18,966 bases of DNA from 2-01-FULL-49-17 sp035549275 (GTDB lineage: Bacteria; Patescibacteriota; Minisyncoccia; 2-02-FULL-40-12; GWA2-44-9), in NCBI GenBank assembly GCA_035549275.1, contig DASZRH010000016.1:1-18966 (forward strand). Direction: 5' to 3'. Below the pieces are notes generated by a model. That model searched no databases. It had not been told where the DNA came from and saw nothing but the letters and a program-made list of their open reading frames with translations. Positions 1 through 5,924 of the stretch are shown here, one piece after another. The translations under genes were made by a program, and so were the position numbers. Position 1 is the stretch's first letter, and every line of letters begins with the position of its first letter.

Positions 1-1
1 A

Positions 2-238
2 TCGGCCGCACTGCCGCATCTGTGGCGATGCGAGCGCGACCTTCGGGCCGCCGTTCGCGAAGCCCGCGCCGATATTACCGTCCGGATCTGCGAAGAGATC
101 CGGACGGTGGGCGGCGAAGAATACTGGTATATGCCGGATTCAACGCAGCCCCGGGTCCGTTCTGCCAAGGAATGGCTGAAGCGGGAGAAGATTCTCCTCA
201 TGATGCCGTTCTTCCTGTACAAGCGGGTGGCGAGCTGA
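2..238 (+). CDS. C-terminal part of an unrecognised protein (5' end outside window)
   Basis: An open frame enters from the left edge and ends at TGA 236-238, leaving 78 residues. The translation looks protein-like: a charged helix-rich stretch (CERDLRAAVREARADI), a Trp/Tyr patch (EEYWYMP) and a basic/hydrophobic tail ending FFLYKRVAS. I chose this frame over the Arg-rich frame that opens at 22 because that one is low complexity and runs through the terminator at 261-303, whereas this one stops just before it. I do not recognise the family and assign no function. A 13-bp perfect inverted repeat (77-108) lies inside it. The following gene, aspS, has its own promoter, so this gene is probably the end of a separate transcription unit. 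Confidence 0.5.
   Translation, partial: SAALPHLWRCERDLRAAVREARADITVRICEEIRTVGGEEYWYMPDSTQPRVRSAKEWLKREKILLMMPFFLYKRVAS
77..108. repeat. 13-bp perfect hairpin inside a coding region
   Basis: Arms 77-89 and 96-108 are exact reverse complements with a 6-base loop. It is one of many such hairpins in this window. Confidence 0.7.
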
Positions 239-260
239 TGCGAGCCGCCCGCTGCCTCTG

Positions 261-311
261 CGCCCCTGGCGCTGATCTGCTTTCGCAGACAGCGCCAGGG
301 GCGGTTTTATT
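261..311 (+). terminator. Rho-independent terminator
   Basis: Arms 261-273 and 291-303 (CGCCCCTGGCGCT and its complement) form a 13-bp GC-rich stem. The 17-base loop can itself fold as TCTGC-TTTC-GCAGA. TTTTATTTT follows directly. It closes the transcription unit of the partial gene ending at 238. Confidence 0.85.
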
Positions 312-347
312 TTCCTGAAAACCGCGGCCGATCCGAAAGTTATCATC

Positions 348-375
348 TTGTTTTCAGGGTTTTTTGTGATATTCT
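348..375 (+). promoter_or_regulatory. aspS promoter, sigma70-like with extended -10
   Basis: TTGTTT (348-353), a 16-base spacer and TATTCT (370-375), preceded by TG at 367-368 (extended -10). The start codon at 383 is only 7 bases past the -10 box, so the transcript would begin at or very near the ATG. No Shine-Dalgarno sequence is present. Confidence 0.65.
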
Positions 376-382
376 TTCAACT

Positions 383-1774
383 ATGCAACGGACAAATGTC
401 ATTGATATTAAAGATCAGGCGGGACAGACAGTGGAACTCTACGGATGGGTCCATAACCGACGAGATCACGGGAAACTTATTTTTATTGATATCCGAGATC
501 GAAGCGGGATGGCTCAAGCAGTATTCACGCCTGGCAACAAAGAAATTCATGAGCAGGCAAGCCAGCTTCGAGCCGAGTGGGTGATTCGTTTAAAAGGTAA
601 AATTAATGCTCGTCCCGAAAAAATGGTCAATCCGGATTTACCGACTGGCCGTGTGGAGATCGAACCCGTTGAGCTCAAAATTTTAAACACGGCAGAAACG
701 CCTCCATTTCCAATCGATACTGATGGCCGAGAAATTGGCGAGGAGCATCGGATGAAGTACCGCTATTTGGATCTGCGCCGTGAACGCATGACCAAGAATC
801 TCATTTTCCGTCATCGGGTTATTAAATTTATTCGTGACTATCTTGACCGCGAAGGATTTCTGGAAGTTGAAACTCCGGTTCTCACCAAATCAACTCCGGA
901 AGGTGCTCGGGACTACGTTGTCCCTTCCCGTCTGTATCCGGGTAAATTTTTTGCATTGCCGCAGTCGCCCCAGCAGTACAAGCAGCTGCTCATGGCGGGC
1001 GGCGTGGAGAAATATTTTCAGATCGCTCGATGTTTTCGTGATGAAGATACCCGTGGCGACCGTCAGCCGGAATTTACTCAATTAGACCTTGAAATGAGCT
1101 TTGTGGAGCAGGAGGATGTTATGCAATTGAATGAAGATCTCTTAATTGAACTCATTAAAAAGCTGACTCCCGAAAAGCGGATCCAACAGATTCCGTTTCC
1201 GAGGATTTCTTACAAGGAAGCGATGGAAAAATATGGGACTGACCGGCCTGATATCCGGGAAGACAAGAATGATCCTAATCTTCTCGCGTTCTGCTGGGTC
1301 ATCGATTTTCCGTTTTTTGAAAAGACAGAGACTGGAAATTGGACGTTTACCCACAATCCATTTTCGGCTGCCAAACCGGAATTCAAAGATGACCTGCTTA
1401 ACAGCCGAAATATCGGCGATATTTTGACTACCCAATATGACATTGTGTTAAATGGATCCGAGGTTGGCGGCGGCAGTATTCGCAATCATACTGCAACTGG
1501 CCTGCGCGCCGTGTTCAAAATTATGGGCTTTGATGATGCTCGAATCGATCATAATTTCGGGCATATGCTTCAGGCATTCTCGTTTGGAGCGCCGCCCCAT
1601 GGAGGCATCGCTTGGGGCCTTGATCGCCTCTTGACGATTCTAGGTGATGAACCAAATATCCGGGAAGTTATCGCATTCCCCAAAACCGGCGACGCGCGCG
1701 ATTTAATGATGGAATCTCCCTCTGAACTGGAAGAAAAGCAACTCAAAGAACTTCACATTAAAATAACCGGCTAA
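383..1774 (+). CDS. aspS: Aspartyl-tRNA synthetase, GAD-less, probably non-discriminating
   Basis: Class II synthetase that charges tRNA-Asp, 463 residues. The N-terminal OB-fold anticodon domain (about 1-105) carries GWVHNRRDHGKLIF. The class II core follows: motif 1 around 142-163, motif 2 with FRDED at 218-222, GSEVGGGSIRNH at 358-369, and motif 3 with GLDR at 412-415. Bacterial AspRS is usually about 590 residues. The missing part is the GAD insertion: TDRPDIR (286-292) runs almost directly into LAFCWVIDFPFFE (301 onward). His29 in RRDHG matches the His typical of non-discriminating bacterial AspRS, where E. coli has Leu. By family knowledge this suggests it also makes Asp-tRNA-Asn for GatCAB; that is inference. 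The start fits the promoter at 348-375. The next gene begins 5 bases after the stop. Confidence 0.97.
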   Translation: MQRTNVIDIKDQAGQTVELYGWVHNRRDHGKLIFIDIRDRSGMAQAVFTPGNKEIHEQASQLRAEWVIRLKGKINARPEKMVNPDLPTGRVEIEPVELKILNTAETPPFPIDTDGREIGEEHRMKYRYLDLRRERMTKNLIFRHRVIKFIRDYLDREGFLEVETPVLTKSTPEGARDYVVPSRLYPGKFFALPQSPQQYKQLLMAGGVEKYFQIARCFRDEDTRGDRQPEFTQLDLEMSFVEQEDVMQLNEDLLIELIKKLTPEKRIQQIPFPRISYKEAMEKYGTDRPDIREDKNDPNLLAFCWVIDFPFFEKTETGNWTFTHNPFSAAKPEFKDDLLNSRNIGDILTTQYDIVLNGSEVGGGSIRNHTATGLRAVFKIMGFDDARIDHNFGHMLQAFSFGAPPHGGIAWGLDRLLTILGDEPNIREVIAFPKTGDARDLMMESPSELEEKQLKELHIKITG

Positions 1775-1779
1775 GATTT

Positions 1780-2706
1780 ATGAAATGGCTGATACCAATC
1801 GGGATCGTCGCGGGTTTAATCTGCGCAAATGCGTGGATGTTTGTCGCGAACATCATCCATAGCCGTGAATTCCCGACGACCGCACCAGTCTTTCATACTG
1901 CCGAAGCGTTCGTTCTGCCCTTGAGTCAGCCCAATTATCTGCCGTTGCGCGACGAGCGCGATGGCGGCCCGAATTTGGACGCCAAAGCAGCGATCGTATA
2001 TGACGTAAAATCCGACCGTGATTTGTTTGCCCGCAATCCTGATGAAAAATTGCCGATTGCGTCGCTGACCAAGATTCTCAATGCCGTCGTGGTCTGGGAA
2101 AGATTCAGTCCCAATGAAATCGCAACTGTTCAGCCGACGGCTGTAAAAGTCGACGGCGAACGGCAGGATTTATTCGTCGGTGAGACGATCAGCATCAACA
2201 GTCTCTTGCGGCTGATGCTGATTGAATCCTCCAATGACGCGGCCTACGCCCTGCGTGATTACGCCCAGACGCAGGGGATTGATTTGATCGCCGAAATGAA
2301 CGCCAAGGCCGCGGCGCTGGGAATGACGAGCACGCACATCGTGGATGCGGCGGGCTTGGACGATTCGGGCTACTCGACCGCCCACGATTTGATCAAAATC
2401 GTCTCGTATGGCCTCCGCTACGACGCGCTCTGGAATTTCTCCCGCGAGCGCACCGCCGTCGTCGCTTCCGCCGATGGCTCAATCGCCCATGAAATCAAGT
2501 CAACCAACGAATTGCTGGGCAAATTAGCTGATATCTTCGGTGGAAAAACCGGCTATACAGACAGTGCCCTGGGGTGTATAATGCTGATTGTCCAGGCCCC
2601 TGAAGCCGACGACAAAATAATCGCCATTGTGCTGGGTTCTACCGGCCGTTTTGAGGCCATGAGTCAATTAGTCGCGTGGACCAAACAGGCCTACCGATGG
2701 CAATAA
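1780..2706 (+). CDS. D-alanyl-D-alanine carboxypeptidase, S11 family, membrane anchored
   Basis: Penicillin-binding-type serine peptidase that trims the terminal D-Ala of peptidoglycan stem peptides outside the membrane, 308 residues. An uncleaved-looking N-terminal signal anchor occupies about 3-25. The three active-site motifs are in order and well spaced: SLTK (Ser95, Lys98), SSN (150-152) and KTG (256-258, in GGKTGYT). E. coli PBP5-type enzymes are about 400 residues; here the C-terminal beta domain and amphipathic tail are absent and the protein ends soon after the catalytic domain, so anchoring must come from the N terminus. It sits 5 bases after aspS and 7 bases before mraY with no promoter between, so the three probably form one operon. 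The molecular role is firm. The split between carboxypeptidase and endopeptidase activity is not visible from sequence. Confidence 0.93.
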   Translation: MKWLIPIGIVAGLICANAWMFVANIIHSREFPTTAPVFHTAEAFVLPLSQPNYLPLRDERDGGPNLDAKAAIVYDVKSDRDLFARNPDEKLPIASLTKILNAVVVWERFSPNEIATVQPTAVKVDGERQDLFVGETISINSLLRLMLIESSNDAAYALRDYAQTQGIDLIAEMNAKAAALGMTSTHIVDAAGLDDSGYSTAHDLIKIVSYGLRYDALWNFSRERTAVVASADGSIAHEIKSTNELLGKLADIFGGKTGYTDSALGCIMLIVQAPEADDKIIAIVLGSTGRFEAMSQLVAWTKQAYRWQ

Positions 2707-2713
2707 CTTCGTT

Positions 2714-3775
2714 ATGCAACTCATAGATACGCTTACGATTTTCAATATTGTTCGTTTGTTCGTCGTTACCACTATCGCTTTTTTCCTTAATTTGATTATC
2801 ACGCATTTCTGGACCAAGGTGCTGTACACGCGCTTCAGGCCCGGAAAGCAAATTGAACGGCCTGACGCGCCGATTTTTAATTCTCTGCACAAGAAAAAAG
2901 AAGGCACGCCGACTATGGGCGGCTTGCCGATCTGGCTTACCGTTTCGATTATCCTTCTCTTTTTCTGGGCGTTGTCGGCGTTGCACGACGGCTTCTGGTC
3001 TCGAGTTAATTTCCTCTCGCGCAGCCAGACGCTCCTGCCGCTCGGGTTTTTGATTCTAGCCGGTTTGGTGGGTATGGCCGATGATATGATCGGGGTGCTC
3101 AAGCGCGGCGGCTTTCGCATGGGCAAGCGGCTATTGTTTTTCCTGGCTGTGGCGGCAATCGGGGCGTGGTGGTTCTACGCGAAGCTCGGCGTCACAACGA
3201 TTACCGTGCCGTTTTTGGGCGACTTCGCGGTCGGCTGGCTCTATATTCCGTATTTCCTCTTTATCATGGTTGCAACCGCCTTCTCAATGAATGAAACCGA
3301 CGGGTTGGATGGCCTCTCCGGCGGCGTGTTTCTCACAATTTTCGCGGCCTTGGCCGCAATCGCATTCGATCAAGGCCGAATTGATTTGGTTATATTCCTC
3401 GGCGCCATCATCGGCGCCCTCGTCGGATTTTTGTGGTTTAATATTTTCCCGGCTAAATTTTTCATGGGCGATACCGGCGTGATGGCGCTTGGTTTTACCG
3501 TCGGCGTGGTGGCCCTTTTGACGGGCACCGAGCTGCTCTTGCCGATTATCGCTATCATTCCGCTGATTGAATCCGGATCGGTGATTCTCCAGCTTTTGTC
3601 CAAGAAGATACGCAAGAAAAAGATTTTCCCGTCTACGCCGATTCATCATACCTTTGAAGCATTGGGCTGGCCGGAAACGCAGGTGACGATGCGCTTTTGG
3701 ATGATCAATGCCATCGGCGCCATCATCGGCCTCGTCCTCTTCCTCATCGACTCCAAAATTCCGCCGCTTCGCTAA
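2714..3775 (+). CDS. mraY: Phospho-N-acetylmuramoyl-pentapeptide transferase (lipid I synthase)
   Basis: Integral membrane enzyme that moves phospho-MurNAc-pentapeptide from UDP to undecaprenyl phosphate, giving lipid I; 353 residues with about ten hydrophobic segments. Family signatures: PTMGGL (66-71), Asp123-Asp124 in GMADDMIGV, NETDGLDG (193-200), FFMGDTG with Asp253, and the cytoplasmic loop PIHHTFEALGWPE (309-321). The usual HHH of that loop is HHT here; His311, which aligns with the functionally critical first His, is kept. It follows the D,D-carboxypeptidase gene closely and precedes an FtsW/RodA gene, so lipid I synthesis, polymerisation and trimming are grouped. There is no Shine-Dalgarno sequence at the start. 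Confidence 0.97.
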   Translation: MQLIDTLTIFNIVRLFVVTTIAFFLNLIITHFWTKVLYTRFRPGKQIERPDAPIFNSLHKKKEGTPTMGGLPIWLTVSIILLFFWALSALHDGFWSRVNFLSRSQTLLPLGFLILAGLVGMADDMIGVLKRGGFRMGKRLLFFLAVAAIGAWWFYAKLGVTTITVPFLGDFAVGWLYIPYFLFIMVATAFSMNETDGLDGLSGGVFLTIFAALAAIAFDQGRIDLVIFLGAIIGALVGFLWFNIFPAKFFMGDTGVMALGFTVGVVALLTGTELLLPIIAIIPLIESGSVILQLLSKKIRKKKIFPSTPIHHTFEALGWPETQVTMRFWMINAIGAIIGLVLFLIDSKIPPLR

Positions 3776-3780
3776 CTGCT

Positions 3781-3878
3781 GACCGAAAACGGTTTGCCCT
3801 TCGGGAGCCGCATAAAATTCCTGCTTTACCGCGGCTATCCGCCCCGGGACGTTCCTTCAGGGCAAGTCGTTTTCGGTC
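3781..3878 (+). ncRNA. Long paired element between mraY and the SEDS gene (candidate structured RNA)
   Basis: Arms 3781-3800 and 3859-3878 pair over 20 consecutive positions, the first being GACCGAAAACG with CGTTTTCGGTC. Two of the 20 pairs are G-T/T-G, i.e. wobbles that pair only as RNA. Inside, AGCCGC (3806-3811) pairs with GCGGCT (3831-3836), and CGGG (3802-3805) with CCCG (3843-3846), giving a rod. No U-tract follows, so it is not a classical terminator. It lies 5 bases after the mraY stop codon and ends 16 bases before the TATACT box of the next gene. It could be a 3'-UTR element, an attenuator or a small mobile palindrome. Confidence 0.5.
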
Positions 3879-3894
3879 TCGGGCGCGATTAGGG

Positions 3895-3900
3895 TATACT
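3895..3900 (+). promoter_or_regulatory. -10 box of the FtsW/RodA gene
   Basis: TATACT followed by exactly 6 bases and then the ATG at 3907, the same spacing as at 12466 and 15479. I see no convincing -35 box. The spacing implies transcription starting at the start codon. Confidence 0.6.
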
Positions 3901-3906
3901 AGAGGG

Positions 3907-4980
3907 ATGCGGAAAAAACTGGCATGGACAATCGGAATTCTCGTCGTATTCGGCTTGGCCGTGCTTTCTTCGGCCGGTATCGCCGATGCCCAGAAAAAGT
4001 TCGATTCTTCGTATTATTATTTCTACCATCAGCTTTTGTTTGGGATTCTGCCCGGCGCGGTTATCGCGTATTTCCTGTCTCGGATCGACTATCACGTCTG
4101 GCGGAAACTCTCGCTGGTAATTCTGTTCGGGGCGCTATTCGCTATGGCTTTGGTTTTCGTGCCCCAGTTCGGCTACGGCACCAAGGGTGCGGTGCGCTGG
4201 GTGAATCTATATGGCTTTGTGTTTCAGCCGGCCGAACTGCTCAAGCTGGCGCTGATTATCTATCTTGCGGCGTGGTTTGGCGGGCGGCATGACCGAATGA
4301 AGAATTGGGTCTATGGCGCGGCGCCGTTCTTTTTGATTCTCGGGCTGGTGACGGTGCTCTTGGCGCTTCAGCCGGACATTGGGACGCTTATCGTTGTCGG
4401 CTGTATCGCCTTGGGAATGTATTTTGCGGCGGGTGTGAGCTGGAAACAGCTTGGAATTGTCATCGGGGTTGGTTTGTTGGGATTGGTCATATTGGTGGCG
4501 GTCGAGCCGTACCGGCTCGACCGCCTCAAGACTTTTCTCGATCCCCAGCGAGACCCGCGGGGAAGTTCATATCAGGTGAACCAGGCGGCCATCGCGATCG
4601 GCTCGGGCGGCTTGTTTGGCGTCGGGTATGGCAACAGCACCCAGAAGCTCGGCTTTCTTCCCGAGCCGATCGGCGATTCTATTTTTGCTATTATCGTCGA
4701 AGAACTTGGCCTGACCGGCGGGTTGTTTACTCTTCTCTTGTTTATAACGCTTGGCTTTATGCTTTCACGGGTCGCGATTACCACTCATGACTCATTCGGC
4801 CGGCTGTATGTGAGCGGAGTGAACATTTGGATTATGTCCCAGGCCTTCGTGAATATTGCCGCTATTTCAGGCCTAGCGCCGCTGACGGGCATTCCGTTGC
4901 CGTTTATCAGCTACGGAGGTACCGCGATCATGACTCTCTTGGCGGCTTTGGGAATTGCCTTGAATGTGGCGAAAGAATAA
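3907..4980 (+). CDS. SEDS-family peptidoglycan glycosyltransferase (FtsW/RodA)
   Basis: Polytopic membrane glycan polymerase that uses lipid II, 357 residues with about ten membrane segments. Conserved SEDS stretches: KGAVRWVN with FQPAELLKLALI, the large-loop region LDPQRDPRGSSYQVNQA, IAIGSGGLFGVGYGNSTQK, and EPIGDSIFAIIVEELG, where Asp257 matches the essential SEDS Asp. The C terminus carries LTGIPLPFISYGGT. The GSGGLFGVGYGNS / ISYGGT pattern is closer to FtsW, but RodA cannot be excluded, so no symbol is given. The start was chosen at 3907 because the TATACT box ends 6 bases before it; the open frame upstream overlaps mraY and the paired element and looks non-coding. Confidence 0.95.
   Translation: MRKKLAWTIGILVVFGLAVLSSAGIADAQKKFDSSYYYFYHQLLFGILPGAVIAYFLSRIDYHVWRKLSLVILFGALFAMALVFVPQFGYGTKGAVRWVNLYGFVFQPAELLKLALIIYLAAWFGGRHDRMKNWVYGAAPFFLILGLVTVLLALQPDIGTLIVVGCIALGMYFAAGVSWKQLGIVIGVGLLGLVILVAVEPYRLDRLKTFLDPQRDPRGSSYQVNQAAIAIGSGGLFGVGYGNSTQKLGFLPEPIGDSIFAIIVEELGLTGGLFTLLLFITLGFMLSRVAITTHDSFGRLYVSGVNIWIMSQAFVNIAAISGLAPLTGIPLPFISYGGTAIMTLLAALGIALNVAKE
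4497..4525. repeat. 13-bp perfect hairpin, 3-base loop, inside the SEDS gene
   Basis: Arms 4497-4509 and 4513-4525 are exact reverse complements around TAC. Confidence 0.7.
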
Positions 4981-5009
4981 TCTAAACCCCGCCGAAGGCG
5001 GGGTTTAGA
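4981..5009. terminator. Bidirectional terminator between convergent genes
   Basis: A 13-bp perfect stem (4981-4993 with 4997-5009, core ACCCCGCC) closes on a GAA loop. It starts directly after the SEDS stop codon and lies 25 bases past the rpsT stop on the other strand. On the minus strand it is followed by a T-rich run (TTATTCTTTC); on the plus strand the T-run is weak, so it should be better for rpsT. Confidence 0.75.
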
Positions 5010-5034
5010 TTAGGATGTGAGGGTATATACGGAC

Positions 5035-5298
5035 TTAGGCCGTCGAGCTTACCGCGCGCATAACTGCGGATTTCAATCGGGCGGCTTTGTTGGCCTTGAT
5101 AATGCCTTGTTTGGCGGCCTTATCCACGGTCTGGTAGACCTTGGAAAGCAGGGCTGAAGCGGCTTTGGTGTCGCCTGCGGCTATGGTCTTGCGGAATTGC
5201 TTGATGGCGGTTTTGTAGGCGTTCGTGCGAGCCAAATTTCGCGTGCGGCGCGTTTTAGACTGTCGGAGTGCCTTTTTGGCTGATTTCGTAATCGGCAT
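5035..5298 (-). CDS. rpsT: Small ribosomal subunit protein bS20
   Basis: An 87-residue, very basic helical protein that binds 16S rRNA in the 30S subunit. The sequence starts MPITKSAKKALRQSKTRR and continues with alternating Lys/Arg/Ala helices (AYKTAIKQF, LLSKVYQTVDKAAKQG, KANKAARLKSAVMRAV), which is the S20 pattern and length. I chose the ATG at 5298 rather than the open frame reaching 5340, because the extra 14 residues are not S20-like and the promoter -10 box (5312-5317) lies inside that stretch. It is monocistronic and convergent with the SEDS gene, and it shares that gene's terminator. Confidence 0.95.
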   Translation of the reverse strand: MPITKSAKKALRQSKTRRTRNLARTNAYKTAIKQFRKTIAAGDTKAASALLSKVYQTVDKAAKQGIIKANKAARLKSAVMRAVSSTA

Positions 5299-5311
5299 GT
5301 GATGTAGAGAT

Positions 5312-5340
5312 AGAATAGCACGGGTTTGAATAAAAAACAA
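5312..5340 (-). promoter_or_regulatory. rpsT promoter with extended -10
   Basis: Reading the minus strand: TTGTTT (5340-5335), a 17-base spacer and TATTCT (5317-5312), with TG at 5320-5319 making an extended -10. The predicted start leaves a leader of only about 6-7 bases before the ATG at 5298. The hexamers match those of aspS exactly. The -35 box abuts the hairpin of the neighbouring repeat unit, which starts at 5342. Confidence 0.75.
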
Positions 5341-5341
5341 C

Positions 5342-5730
5342 CCCCTCTGCGCGCTCGGCGCGCAGAGGGGTATCTGCCGAGAGCAATATGTGCCGTCGAA
5401 TCAACGACATCTTCGCTCGGGCAGTTTTGCGGCGGCACGATATGCTTCGAATCACACACTCCTTCGCCCGCCGCAAACTCGAAAGATTCTGGCGCGAGGT
5501 GCATCTGGGGCTTCGTACGCCATCGCGTTTTTCGTACCCCGCGCCGGATTGCCGAGGAAAGGCATTTTCTGTTTCGTGTCAACCGCCAACGCGCCTTTCT
5601 CGCAGCAAACTTGAAAAGAACAGGAAACGTGGCGGACGGGGCACAGAGCCCTTCGCAACACTGCGGTGCTCGCCCCGTCCGCCATTGCGGGCAGTGGTTC
5701 ATTCGAATCAGGTGTAGAGACACCCGCAAT
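5342..5730. repeat. Structured repeat unit C (P2-P3-P4) beside the IS110-like gene
   Basis: Gene-free stretch related to unit B (7233-7500). In order: P2, a 13-bp hairpin (5342-5354/5358-5370, loop TCG). P3, CTGCCGAG (5374-5381) with CTCGGGCAG (5416-5424), whose loop holds TCGAATCA. A conserved 16-mer (5422-5437) and a second TCGAATCA (5447-5454). An insertion of about 125 bases relative to unit B, bounded by two similar CGC-CAAACT-GAAAG segments and containing a stem 5491-5500/5536-5545. A 20-mer identical to unit B (5601-5620) and a 22-mer identical to unit B (5619-5640). P4, an 11-bp stem (5631-5641/5673-5683) with a 31-base loop. ATTGCGGG (5684-5691) pairs with CCCGCAAT (5723-5730). Transcription direction is unknown. 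An open frame spanning it is rejected as a GC-rich shadow. Confidence 0.7.
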
Positions 5731-5789
5731 TTCAATGAGTGAGGGTTTGATGCAAGCGCCCACTCGAATCATTTTTTGTCACATCGCCC

Positions 5790-5911
5790 CCTCTCTTTAA
5801 TTCCCAGATTGAGAACCAAGGAGAGAGGTCCCTGTGCGCGAAGCGCGCACAGGGACGTTGGCAGAGAAACACTCTCGTTCTCGTAGCATCACAGGTCTCG
5901 TCTCTTCAGCC
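5790..5911. repeat. Structured repeat unit A (P1-P2, partial), 3' of the IS110-like gene
   Basis: P1 pairs 5790-5797 with 5821-5828. P2 pairs GTCCCTGTGCGC (5828-5839) with 5845-5856, nearly the same hairpin as P2 of unit B (7271-7301). Unit B has the same P1-then-P2 order. After P2 the similarity to unit B is lost, though 5860-5867 can still pair with TCTCT...GCC at 5901-5911. Between unit C and unit A (5731-5789) I see only another TCGAATCA (5764-5771). Confidence 0.6.
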
Positions 5912-5924
5912 AATGAGTAGGAGT

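Noticed and set aside
22..318. An Arg/Pro-rich open frame at the left edge
   Set aside because: It runs through the terminator at 261-303 and looks like low-complexity shadow; the frame ending at 238 is better.
3697..3906. Upstream extension of the FtsW/RodA gene overlapping mraY
   Set aside because: The extension is not SEDS-like and would cover the paired element and the TATACT box that sits 6 bases before the ATG at 3907.
4305..4790. A 161-codon alternative frame within the FtsW/RodA gene
   Set aside because: It is a shadow of a strongly conserved SEDS reading frame.
5181..5772. Several overlapping open frames in the gene-free region next to rpsT
   Set aside because: They cross the hairpins and conserved repeat blocks, disagree in frame between units B and C, and show no protein features.
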